Positions 56,601-64,000 of a stretch of DNA of 64,000 nucleotides are shown piece by piece. The stretch comes from Prorocentrum cordatum. Its lineage: Eukaryota > Sar > Dinophyceae > Prorocentrales > Prorocentraceae. The DNA is taken from assembly GCA_963575745.1 (NCBI GenBank), contig CAUYUJ010001435.1, positions 37,257-101,256 on the forward strand, written 5' to 3'. The notes under the pieces are model-generated. The model saw only the letters and a program-made list of their open reading frames with translations. It did not search any database and had not been told where the DNA came from. Made by a program: the position numbers and the translations under genes. Every line of letters starts with the position of its first letter. Position 1 is the stretch's first letter.

Positions 56601-57611
56601 GCCAGCACCGCCAGCGACTGCACCCACACCTGCGCCGGTACCCATACCAGAGCTGCAGCCAGCTCCGACGCCAGCTCCGACGTCCGCATCGAGGCCAGCA
56701 CCGACGACAGCTACTACACCAGCACCGCCAGCGGCAGCACCCACGCATGCGCCCACGCCGGTACCCACGCCAGAGTTGCAGTCAGCATCGACGCCAGCTC
56801 CGACGTCTGCATCGAGGCCAGCACCGACAACAGTCCTACGCCAGCACCGCCAGCGTCAGCACCCACGCCTGCGCCTACGCCGGTAACCACGCCAGAGTTG
56901 CAGCCAGCATCGACGCCAGCTCCGACGTCTGCATCGAGGCCAGCACTGACGACAGCTCCTACGCCAGCACCGTCAGCGTCAGCACCCTCGCCTACGCCGC
57001 TACCCACGCCAGAGTTGCAGCCAGCATCGACGCCAGCTCCGACGTCTGCATCGAGGCCAGCACCGACGACACCTACTACGCCAGCACCGCCAGAGTCAGC
57101 ACCCACGCCTGTGCCTACGCCGGTACCCACGCCAGAGTTGCAGCCAGCATCTACGCCAACTCCGCCGTCTGCATCGACGCTCGCATCCATGGCAGCATCG
57201 TCCATAGCTTCGACACCAGCACTGCCAGCGGCAGCACCCACGCCCACGCCTACGCGGGCACCAACGTTGACACCAGCACCAACGCCGGCACCGAGCGCAG
57301 CCGAGACGTCATCGCCGACGACAACTTTCACGACAACCCTGCCAGTTTCAGCACGCACTGAGTCGTCCGCGGCGGCACCAAAGGTGGCACCCACGTCGGC
57401 CTACACGGCGGCGAACGTGGAGCGCGTGTGGTTGGAGGTCATCGAGTGGTACAACGTGGTGTCACCGTCCACGTGGCCACCCTGTGCGCCACGTACGTCA
57501 TGTACTACTTCTTCATCGGCTTCCGCGACGAGTGGCGGCGACGGAGCGCAGCTACAGCGCGGCGGCGACGCCGACAGCGCGGCGGCGACGTCGACCGCAG
57601 ACGCCCTCTAG
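53700..57611 (+). pseudogene. N-terminal LINE ORF of retroelement 2, disrupted
   Basis: Collinear with residues 1 to about 1090 of the element 1 protein. The frame is open 53700-55298, where the AT-rich insertion ends it. It reopens to 56886, then a missing T (ACAACAGTCCTACG against ACAACAGTTCCTACG at about 11978) shifts it. The third block, 56898-57611, continues the Pro/Thr/Ala repeats and then diverges. In the shared first 1.5 kb I counted about 14 substitutions from element 1, about 8 of them silent. Confidence 0.75.
55202..55322 (+). other. AT-rich 121 bp insertion in retroelement 2
   Basis: Sequence absent from the same place in element 1 (between AGACTCCGACGGCGGCATCG and ATCGCCGGCTCCGACGGTAG, about 10444-10470). 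It is much more AT-rich than all surrounding DNA and contains an A10 run (about 55268-55277). There is no coding capacity. A few bases near the left junction are also duplicated (GACGGAC, ATCGAATCGA). Confidence 0.8.
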
Positions 57612-58693
57612 GCCACCAGACGGCCGCCCAGGGCCGCCCTGGCATCAGCCCCCACACTGCCTCGAGCCTCGAGCCGACCCCCCTGCCAAAACCTGGTAGC
57701 ACGCCAGCGGGGGCGGCTTCAGCCCCCCCGCATGGCACTACGCCTGCCATTCCTGTCATCGGCCCCCACACTGCCTCAAGCCTCGAGTCGACCCCCCCGC
57801 CAAAACCTGGTAGCACGCCAGCGGGGGCGGCTTCAGCCCCCCCGCATGGCACCACGCCTGCCATTCCTGTCATCGGTCCCCACGCTGCCTCGAGCCCTGG
57901 GGTGACCTCCCCGCCACAACCTGGTAGCACGGCAGCGGGGCCAGCCTCGGCCGTCTCGCATGCTCACACGCCTGCCCTGGGTCCTGGCTCCCTCGCAACC
58001 TCGCGTGTTAGCACCAGCACTGCCAGCACTAGCACTGTGACTGTACGGGAGCACTTCGAGCGCTTCCTCGGACCGCAACCAGCCACCATCGGTCACCTCC
58101 GAGCCGTAAACTGCCGTTTGGCCGCTTGGATCCCACCACGGCTCCACGCGGGCACAGCGGTCATCGTCCAGGGTCAAGTCCACAACCCCATCAACGGCCT
58201 CCGAGGTATCGTACGGGGGCAGTCCAGCGAGCACCCCGGCCACTGGACCGTCACGCTGTCGTCTGGGGACACCGCCCACCTGAGCTGCTCCAGTCTGACC
58301 GTCCCTGCACCTGCGCTCCGCGCCGAGATGCCGTCCCCCAGTACGGGCGCACAGACCAAGGCCCAAACTCAGGGACCCCAGCCCGGCCCAGCAGTGGACC
58401 CACGCCACCGTACCTCAGCAGCACAGCGCCCTGACGTCACGGCAGCAGTACCCTGCAGGCCACCTGCGCTGACCGTCCCACCAGGCAGCCGCGCCCAGAC
58501 TGAACGCACAGCTGACTGTGAAGTCGGACTCCGAGACTCACGCGACGACGGCGCCGACGACCACTACCTCCACCACGACTCTGGCCCGCAGTTCGGACAT
58601 GCTCCAAACCTGCGTAGACGCGGCCCTCGGCCCTCCGCACGGCCGCACAGCAGGCCTCATCCACCGCGCCACTCTCAAGCGTCTGCGCACTGA
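57428..58693 (+). CDS. Retroelement 2 ORF with a hydrophobic segment, 38-residue repeats and a small barrel-like module
   Basis: The frame has a hydrophobic stretch VHVATLCATYVMYYFFIGF near the N-terminus, then basic residues. Three 38-residue repeats follow (PHTASSLE to PHGTTPAIPVIG; DNA period 114 bp, 57651-57960). A compact module around 58030-58310 reads EHFERFLGPQPATIGHLRAV, LHAGTAVIVQGQVHNPINGL, RGIVRGQSSEHPGHWTVTLS and SGDTAHLSCSSLTV. Its pattern (VxVxGLxNxxxG..GxV, then WxVxLxxGxxxxL) resembles small SH3/KOW-like barrels by eye. It could be a nucleic-acid-binding gag-like domain. The relation of this frame to the upstream ORF blocks is unclear. Confidence 0.5.
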   Translation: MVGGHRVVQRGVTVHVATLCATYVMYYFFIGFRDEWRRRSAATARRRRRQRGGDVDRRRPLGHQTAAQGRPGISPHTASSLEPTPLPKPGSTPAGAASAPPHGTTPAIPVIGPHTASSLESTPPPKPGSTPAGAASAPPHGTTPAIPVIGPHAASSPGVTSPPQPGSTAAGPASAVSHAHTPALGPGSLATSRVSTSTASTSTVTVREHFERFLGPQPATIGHLRAVNCRLAAWIPPRLHAGTAVIVQGQVHNPINGLRGIVRGQSSEHPGHWTVTLSSGDTAHLSCSSLTVPAPALRAEMPSPSTGAQTKAQTQGPQPGPAVDPRHRTSAAQRPDVTAAVPCRPPALTVPPGSRAQTERTADCEVGLRDSRDDGADDHYLHHDSGPQFGHAPNLRRRGPRPSARPHSRPHPPRHSQASAH

Positions 58694-58868
58694 TACTGTT
58701 TCCCTTCTTCAGTTTCTTACGTGGTCCGTCGCTTTTGATGCACGCTGGGGCTTCTCATTCACTGTGCCCTCATCCTGACCAGCGTGGTACGGCCTCGCCC
58801 TCGCCGCATGTGCGCGCCCTGCCTTGCTCACCCGGGCGCTGTTCCCTGGTGCGCCGTGCCTGCTGGCG

Positions 58869-58893
58869 GGGGTGGCGGCTTCAGCCCCGCCCC
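58869..58893 (+). repeat. TTCAG-core hairpin (7 bp stem with one G-U), 3' UTR of retroelement 2
   Basis: Stem GGGGTGG/CCGCCCC around the core CGGCTTCAGCC, downstream of the last ORF and so not constrained by coding. Confidence 0.65.
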
Positions 58894-59593
58894 ACGCACC
58901 CGAGCCATCACGCCATGTCATGTCCGCCATGTCGTAGCGGGTGCATCCGCGGTGAGGGCCTCCTCTGCACCCTTGCACTCTCTGCCTGTGCGCATGCTGG
59001 GCCATTCGGCTCCCAGCATGTGCACCTTTTCCTCAGCGCGTCTGGCGCCCCTCTGCCGTCCGCCGCCTGGCCGCGGACTCTGTCACTTTCGAGGTCCGCC
59101 AATGGGGGCTAAAGGCTAGCTGGCAGCGGCTGGTGCCGCTGTGCTGTCGGCTAGCTTTTGCCGCTCCTGTTGGGGTTCTCGGCCTGTGCGCACTGTGCTG
59201 GGCCATGCGGCTCCCAGCTGGTGCACCTTTTCTCTTTTCGCCAGCCCGTGCGCCCGCGAGGCACCGCGTCCACGGGGCCTGGGCGTGGGGGCGGGGGGTG
59301 CCCCGTCTCTGCGCGCCGCGCAGCGGCCAAGCGCCCAGCCGGCGGTCCGCCAAGCCGCCTTAGCCACGTTCTCACGTCGCCACTTGCGTTGGGGCCTTCT
59401 TCTTCACGCGGTCTGACAGGTGAGATCTTCATGGTCTGTCCGCCGTCTTTTGCTTCAGACGCATTGCGCCGGGGGAGGGGGCCTGTCGCCCGCCCTCGTA
59501 TCTTAAGGCTGCACCGCCGCTAACAGTGTTTTCGGGTTGTCGCACCGCAGTGCGCCCCGAGGACGGACCTTGGTCCGCCTACTTGTCCGGTGT

Positions 59594-59597
<4 letters not shown>

Positions 59598-59677
<80 letters not shown>

Positions 59678-59766
59678 TCTCTGTCTCTGTCTCTCTCGCT
59701 CTCTCTGTCTCTGATCCTCTCTCTCTTTCTTTCTCTTTCTCTCCCTCTCTCTCTTTCTCTCTCTCC
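59598..59766 (+). repeat. (TC)n at the 3' edge of retroelement 2
   Basis: TC run, pure for about 74 nt then imperfect (TCTGTCTCTG, TTTCTTTCTC). The element end just before it has GTCCGGTGTCCGG, a short duplication not present in element 1. Confidence 0.9.
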
Positions 59767-60419
59767 CCCTTTTGATGTGCATATCTATAGCCCCCCGCCT
59801 TATCACTCTGTCGCTCACGCTCTCTTCCAGCGCAAGGCGCTGGAGTTCGGCCAATATGATATGCAATTATCAATTGCGCCGAATTCCATGGGAGCTCTTA
59901 GACGTCGTCCGTGGCTCGGCCCATCTCGCCCCTGGGTGGGTGCATCGGGGCTCCGCCGCATAGCGATCTCGGAGGGCAGGAAGTTGCGTCGGACAGCAGC
60001 TGTGCACGTCCGTCCCTGGATGGGCGCAGGCAGGGCGAAAGGAGGAGGAGGGGGGGGCGGAGGAGGAGGAGGAGGGGGGGGAGGAGAGGGCGGAGCATGT
60101 CGGGCAGGAGGAGGGGGAAGAGGAGGAGGAGGAGGAGGAGGACCAGAGTCCAGAGAGAACCCAGGATGCATCAGCGATGCTGCTAAGCTATATTACCCTC
60201 CCGCCCCATGCCCCCCCCCCCCCCCCCCATCAGTCCATGCAAGTGTTCCCTTTTCACGCCCGGACGCGCGCCCTTGAGGGACATGCGCCTCATTGGCCTG
60301 ACAGGCGCCCAGTGGGCCTGACATTGATGAGGAACTGTGCGCGTGCAGAAATCTACAACATATAGTTGATTTGGGTTGAACAAGCCTCTGCGCTTTCATA
60401 TCCTTTGAACAACTGTATC
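59767..60419 (+). other. No supported gene
   Basis: Includes a GGA-rich tract (60025-60145) and a C18 run (about 60210-60227). The short ORFs have no recognisable pattern. Confidence 0.4.
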
Positions 60420-60720
60420 TCCTGATATGCACGACTGCGCGCGGCGCCAAGGCGAGAATCCCATATATCGAAAACGTTCCCCCCTCAACCCGAATGTCTG
60501 CGGCGCCAAGGCGAGGGCATCATGTTGAAAACGGACTGCCCTCCACCCCGCACATTGTTGCAACTTTTTCAGACGAGGTGCGCGGCGCCCCAGCGAGAGC
60601 CCCATTTTGAAAAAGGATTCGCCCTCCATCTGTGTAGGTGTTGCAACTTTTCAAGACGAACGTCGGCGGCGCCAAGGCGAGGCCCCCATTCTTAAACCGA
60701 CCCGCTCTCCATCCTTGTAA
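60420..60720 (+). repeat. ~85-95 bp repeats (GCGGCGCCAAGGCGAG-type)
   Basis: Three to four diverged units with GGCGCCAAGGCGAGNNCCCAT, TTGAAAACGGAC and CCCTCCAYCC..TTGCAACTTTT blocks. Confidence 0.7.
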
Positions 60721-60802
60721 CTGTTGCAGACCTGTGTGGGGTCATCTATAAGGCAAGGGACAGTAACTAGTGGCCTCGCCCCACCCGCAGACTAGGTGCA
60801 GA

Positions 60803-60851
60803 CTGTCGCACCACTAGTCGTCATCCAAATGCACGACTAGTGGTGCGACAG
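60803..60851 (+). repeat. Perfect 19 bp inverted repeat with 11 nt loop
   Basis: CTGTCGCACCACTAGTCGT and its exact complement flank CATCCAAATGC. Outside it, GTGGGGTCATCTATAAGG (about 60735) and GTGGGGCCATCTATAAGG (about 60853) form a direct repeat. The function is unknown. Confidence 0.85.
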
Positions 60852-60859
60852 GGTGGGGC

Positions 60860-61739
60860 CATCTATAAGGATAAGGAATGGAGAGGAGGGGGAGGGGGAA
60901 GTGGGTAGGAGGAGGGGCGGGCGGCGTGGGGAGGAACGGAAGGGGAACGAGGGGGAGGAGGGGGAAAGCATTTTGAAAGGAGGGGGGGGGGAGGGATGAG
61001 GAGGAGGGGGAGGCCGAGCAGGATTGGGGGGAGAAGGGAACGAGGAATAGGAGGAGGATACGGAGGGATGGCGAGGAGTAGGGAGGGGCCGCCGCCAGCG
61101 CCGCCGACTCGGCGGACGAGATAAGTGGGAGACGCGCCCTGCGCCATGTCAGGAAGCAAGGCGATTGTTTCGCCGCGCTCGCCGCGCGGTCCGCGCTCGG
61201 CGCGCGGTCCCCGCCGGATGGCCGCCCGTCAGGCTTTTGTGCAAAACGCGGCGTCGACCCCCCTTGCGTCGTCGTCGTCGTCGTCCTCCTCCTCCTCCTC
61301 CCCCCCTCGTCGTCGTCATCGTCGTCGTCCTCCTCCTCCTCCTCCCCCCCTCGTGTTCCCCCCGGCCCCCCCGCAATCCATGTTCGTGAAGGGGGCGGTT
61401 TTCTTTAGACCAGCTGCTTCCCGCCGCGGTCGTGCAGGCGCGGTCGTGCAGGCGCGGCGGCGGACTCCCGCGGGGATTTGTTTGGGCCCTCGTGGGCGCC
61501 CCAGGGTTGGCCTGGATCTCTCGACGCGCGCCCCGCCGAGGGTGCCCGGGGCGAGCCCCGCCTGGCCAAGTTCGCTGGGGAGTGCGCAAGACCCAGAACC
61601 ATTCCCCAAACAGTTCTTGCACTTAGGGGCCCCTTGCTTGCCTTCCAAAGGTAAGTGCCTGGCTGTCGGTTCCGCTTGCTTTTGATCGCCCGTTGCCGCG
61701 GTCCGTCGCCGCTCCATTTTTGTCACCGCCTGGGCTTTA
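60860..61739 (+). other. No supported gene
   Basis: GGA-rich tract (60880-61080), GTC/CCT microsatellites (61265-61350) and GC-rich sequence. The ORF 61125-61685 is mostly translation of these tracts. Confidence 0.4.
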
Positions 61740-61960
61740 GTGTCAGTCGCCGTGCTTTTCGTTGCTTTGCTCAGAAAGGGCTTGGAGTATTTTGCATTGC
61801 CTTACCTTGATTTTCATTGCAATGCGTTGCCCTGCGTTGCTCTGCAGAGCTTTGCTTTGCTCTGCGTTGCAGTGCGTTGCTTTGCATTGCCCTGCGTTGC
61901 TTGTCGTTGCGTCGCTCCGCTTTGCTTATCATTTTTTGCTTTGCTTTGACTTGCGGGGCG
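61740..61960 (+). repeat. TTGCGTTGC/TTTGCTTTGC degenerate repeats
   Basis: Same word family and orientation as 27.19-27.59 kb. Confidence 0.7.
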
Positions 61961-62223
61961 TTGACTTGTTTGGGGCCAGCGCGGGCAATTCCACAAATCA
62001 GAGGGCGCCGGGCACAGCGAGCCATTTGACTTTGCCCCAATGTCCTCTTCATCTTCCCTTTTTCCGCTCCTCCTCCTTCCCCATCCTGCGTCCCCTTCGG
62101 ATCATATTATTTGATCTTATTCATCTTTGGCCTCCATCGCCTCCCCCCCCTCTTCTTCCTCGCCGCTCTTCCCCCCCGCTGTTTCGTCGTCGTCGTCGTC
62201 GTCGCCCCCCCCGCGCCACCCTA

Positions 62224-62463
62224 CCGTGGATGTAAAAAATTAACGCGAAACCCATCCGTAACATTGAATTCCGCCATTCAAAGATGTGGAACGCAAGCTA
62301 GGCATGAACGGCCCCAGGTTGAAAAAAATGTTTCCGTGTTTCGCGTTTATTGTTTGCATTTTCGCGGGCAGCTGGCGATCTTGCCCAACCTGGAACTCGC
62401 GGCCTTTGAATGGCGAAATCCAATGTTATGAATAAGTGTCGCGCTAATTGTTTACATCCACGG
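62224..62463 (+). mobile_element. MITE-like element with ~60 bp TIRs
   Basis: CCGTGGATGTAAA through CGCCATTCAAAG (62224-62283) matches the complement of CTTTGAATGGCG through TTTACATCCACGG (62404-62463) with about nine mismatches in 60. The interior is about 120 bp and non-coding. Target duplications are not obvious. The right end abuts exactly the start of the 152 bp direct repeat. Confidence 0.65.
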
Positions 62464-62614
62464 CCTTCCAGCAACGCTAACTTAGTATCTCTTATGCGCT
62501 ACTTACGTGATATTGAATAAACGAATTGTAGCCAGCGTGGCCCCTGAACGCCGATGTCTTGCCATCCACGCGGTGCAATCTAGGCGGTGCAACGCATGCA
62601 ATGAAACCTAGGTA
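62463..62614 (+). repeat. 152 bp direct repeat, copy 1 (unit 1386 bp)
   Basis: Identical by eye to 63849-64000, starting GCCTTCCAGCAACGC. The second copy runs off the window, so the repeat may be longer. Offset is 1386 bp. Confidence 0.9.
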
Positions 62615-62669
62615 GCGCGAGCCACGCGGAGCAGCTCATGCAATGCACAGCAACGCCAAGCAACGCTAA

Positions 62670-63425
62670 GCAGTGCAAAGCAAGGCAACGCAAAGCACAA
62701 CATGGGCTAGAGTTGGCTCCGGGCACCCAAGACGTGGCCTGGGAGTGGTGTTCTGGGAACACGAAGAGCACAAAGTGGCCTACAGTTGGCTCTGGGCACT
62801 CACGATGTGGCCTGGGAATGGTGTTCTGGCAAGATGCATCGTGATTCCGGACAAGAGTTTCGCACTTTCCAACGTTATGATTTGTTGTGTCCTAGCCTGG
62901 CTAGGACGAAACGAACATGAAAGCCACGAGATGCGATAGGTTTACAACTTTCCAACGTTATGAATGCCTTTTTGGAGTTCTGGTGCAGGACTTCCTTACA
63001 AAAACGATGCCGTTCGTAACGTTGAAATTTCTTGAATAAAGAATGTTTGAATATTCTTATTTAAGCATTGCCAACGTTACGAACGGCGTCGTTTTTGTAA
63101 GGAAGTCCTGCACCAGAGCTCCAAAAAGGCATTCATAACGTTGGAAAGTTGTAACCCTATCGCACTTCGTGGCTTTCATGTTCGTTTCGTCCTAGCCAGG
63201 CTAGGACACAACAAATCATAACGTTGGAAAGTGCGAAACTCTTGTCCGGAATCACGATGCATCTTGCCAGAACACCACTCCCAGGCCACATCGTGAGTGC
63301 CCGGAACCAACTGTAGGCCACTTTGTGCTCTTCGTGCTCCCAGAACACCACTCCCAGGCCACATCTTGGGTGCCCGGAGCCAACTCTAAGCCATGTTGTG
63401 CTTTGCTTCGCGTTGCTTTGCATTG
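62670..63425 (+). repeat. Long inverted repeat (arms ~355 bp, loop ~46 bp)
   Basis: The left arm 62670-63025 is about 96-97 percent complementary to the right arm 63072-63425, with an AT-rich spacer. AACGTT-centred words (CCAACGTTATGA, CGTAACGTTG) occur about six times. The two mirror-image ORFs (62673-62939 plus, 63450-63157 minus) are translations of the arms and not independent genes. Confidence 0.9.
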
Positions 63426-63700
63426 TTGAGACCTCTGAGACCTGCGACACCTGTCGGTCCTGTGGGACCTGCGAGACTTGCGAAACTTGTGGGACCTGTG
63501 AGACCTACGACACGCGAGGAGCTTGCAACACCTGTGGGACCTGGGGGACCCCAGCAGAGGACCTGTGGGGCCCGTGGGACCTGCAAGACCTGTGGGAAAA
63601 GTGGGGCCCGCAGCACATGTGGGACCTGCGGGACCAGTGGGACTTGTCGGGCCTGCGACACTCGTGGGACTTGGGGGTCGTCTGTAGTCCATGGAACCCT
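63420..63700 (+). repeat. Short-period GACCTGYGAGAC-type repeats
   Basis: Imperfect tandem GGGACCTG, GAGACCTG and GAAACTTG words at 9-12 bp spacing. In one frame they read Cys-Glu-Thr and Cys-Gly-Thr triplets. No gene is supported. Confidence 0.7.
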
Positions 63701-63848
63701 GTGGGCCTCCTGGGAGCCAGCCGAAGCAACGCGTGAATGCGACAGGCATTTGAGGGTGGCAGAAGCGAAGCGTGTCGGAAAATGTGCGAGCTTAACGTAG
63801 TCTTGGGGCCCGTGACAGCGTAGTCTTGGGGCCCGTAACAGAATGGCA

Positions 63849-64000
63849 GCCTTCCAGCAACGCTAACTTAGTATCTCTTATGCGCTACTTACGTGATATT
63901 GAATAAACGAATTGTAGCCAGCGTGGCCCCTGAACGCCGATGTCTTGCCATCCACGCGGTGCAATCTAGGCGGTGCAACGCATGCAATGAAACCTAGGTA
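63849..64000 (+). repeat. 152 bp direct repeat, copy 2 (truncated by window end)
   Basis: Repeats 62463-62614 to the last base of the window, implying a tandem unit of 1386 bp or a flanking direct repeat. Confidence 0.9.

Larger units (their letters stand above)
53547..59597 (+). mobile_element. Retroelement 2: same ends as element 1, no EN/RT/RNase H
   Basis: About 6.05 kb between (CT)n runs. Its first 3.6 kb (to about 57140) is about 98 percent like element 1 by eye, and its last about 250 bp match the 3' UTR of element 1. Between them lies a 2.1 kb unique region with its own repeats and a small beta-rich-looking module. Endonuclease, reverse transcriptase, zinc knuckle and RNase H are absent. 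It also has a 121 bp AT-rich insertion (55202-55322) and a 1 nt deletion at about 56834 that break the ORF. It is most simply a non-autonomous partner mobilised by element 1 proteins (inference). Confidence 0.8.

Noticed and set aside
62673-63450. Two convergent short genes with nearly identical products
   Set aside because: They are mirror-image translations of the inverted repeat arms, with no independent coding evidence.
62463-64000. LTR retrotransposon with 152 bp LTRs
   Set aside because: The internal 1.2 kb has no gag, protease, RT or primer-binding site and is a simple inverted repeat. A tandem unit or foldback element fits better.

Overview
The window looks like nuclear DNA of a dinoflagellate; Prorocentrum or a Symbiodiniaceae/Polarella-type genome would fit, but I cannot fix the genus. 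The reasons are high GC with long stretches of simple and tandem repeats, and introns whose ends carry short AGG-type direct repeats (introner-like). Polypyrimidine tracts also precede several coding starts, as expected for spliced-leader trans-splicing. Finally, several multi-exon genes resemble lineage-restricted, multicopy dinoflagellate families that I know only as hypothetical proteins. No bacterial operons, rRNA, convincing tRNA or CRISPR are present.

Layout. 1-6.8 kb (+): exons of one long hypothetical dinoflagellate gene whose introns are filled with tandem repeats; it has in-frame stops and a frameshift. 6.8-8.76 kb: no supported gene. 8.8-19.5 kb (+): an apparently intact non-LTR retrotransposon with one 3378-codon ORF: Pro/Ala/Thr/Ser-rich N-terminal half, APE-type endonuclease, reverse transcriptase, CCHC zinc knuckle and RNase H. 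It is bounded on both sides by (CT)n. 19.5-27.7 kb: satellites, one repeat-protein exon and a TIR element. 27.8-29.8 kb (+): a broken cytosine-C5 methyltransferase gene. 30.2-33.3 kb: satellites. 33.57-35.14 kb (+): a second C5 methyltransferase, complete except for one in-frame TAG. 36.0-39.9 kb (+): a large unknown gene with one short terminal exon. 47.2-41.3 kb (-): exons that together read as one lysine/glutamate-rich dinoflagellate gene. 49.2-50.4 kb: about 37 dyad-symmetric repeats. 53.5-59.6 kb (+): a second, shorter retroelement that shares both ends with the first but lacks endonuclease, reverse transcriptase and RNase H. 62.2-64 kb: a TIR element, a 0.75 kb hairpin, and direct repeats showing a 1386 bp period.

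The main novel signals are these. (1) A family of short hairpins with a near-constant CGGCTTCAGCC core and variable but always complementary stems lies inside both retroelements. (2) Both retroelements sit inside (CT)n microsatellites, and a full-length and a domain-less copy share the same termini. (3) Introns have direct-repeat ends. (4) A dyad array and a macrosatellite-borne hairpin are present. Exon boundaries and protein-family recognition come from reading by eye and memory, with no database search. Frameshifts in homopolymers may be assembly errors.
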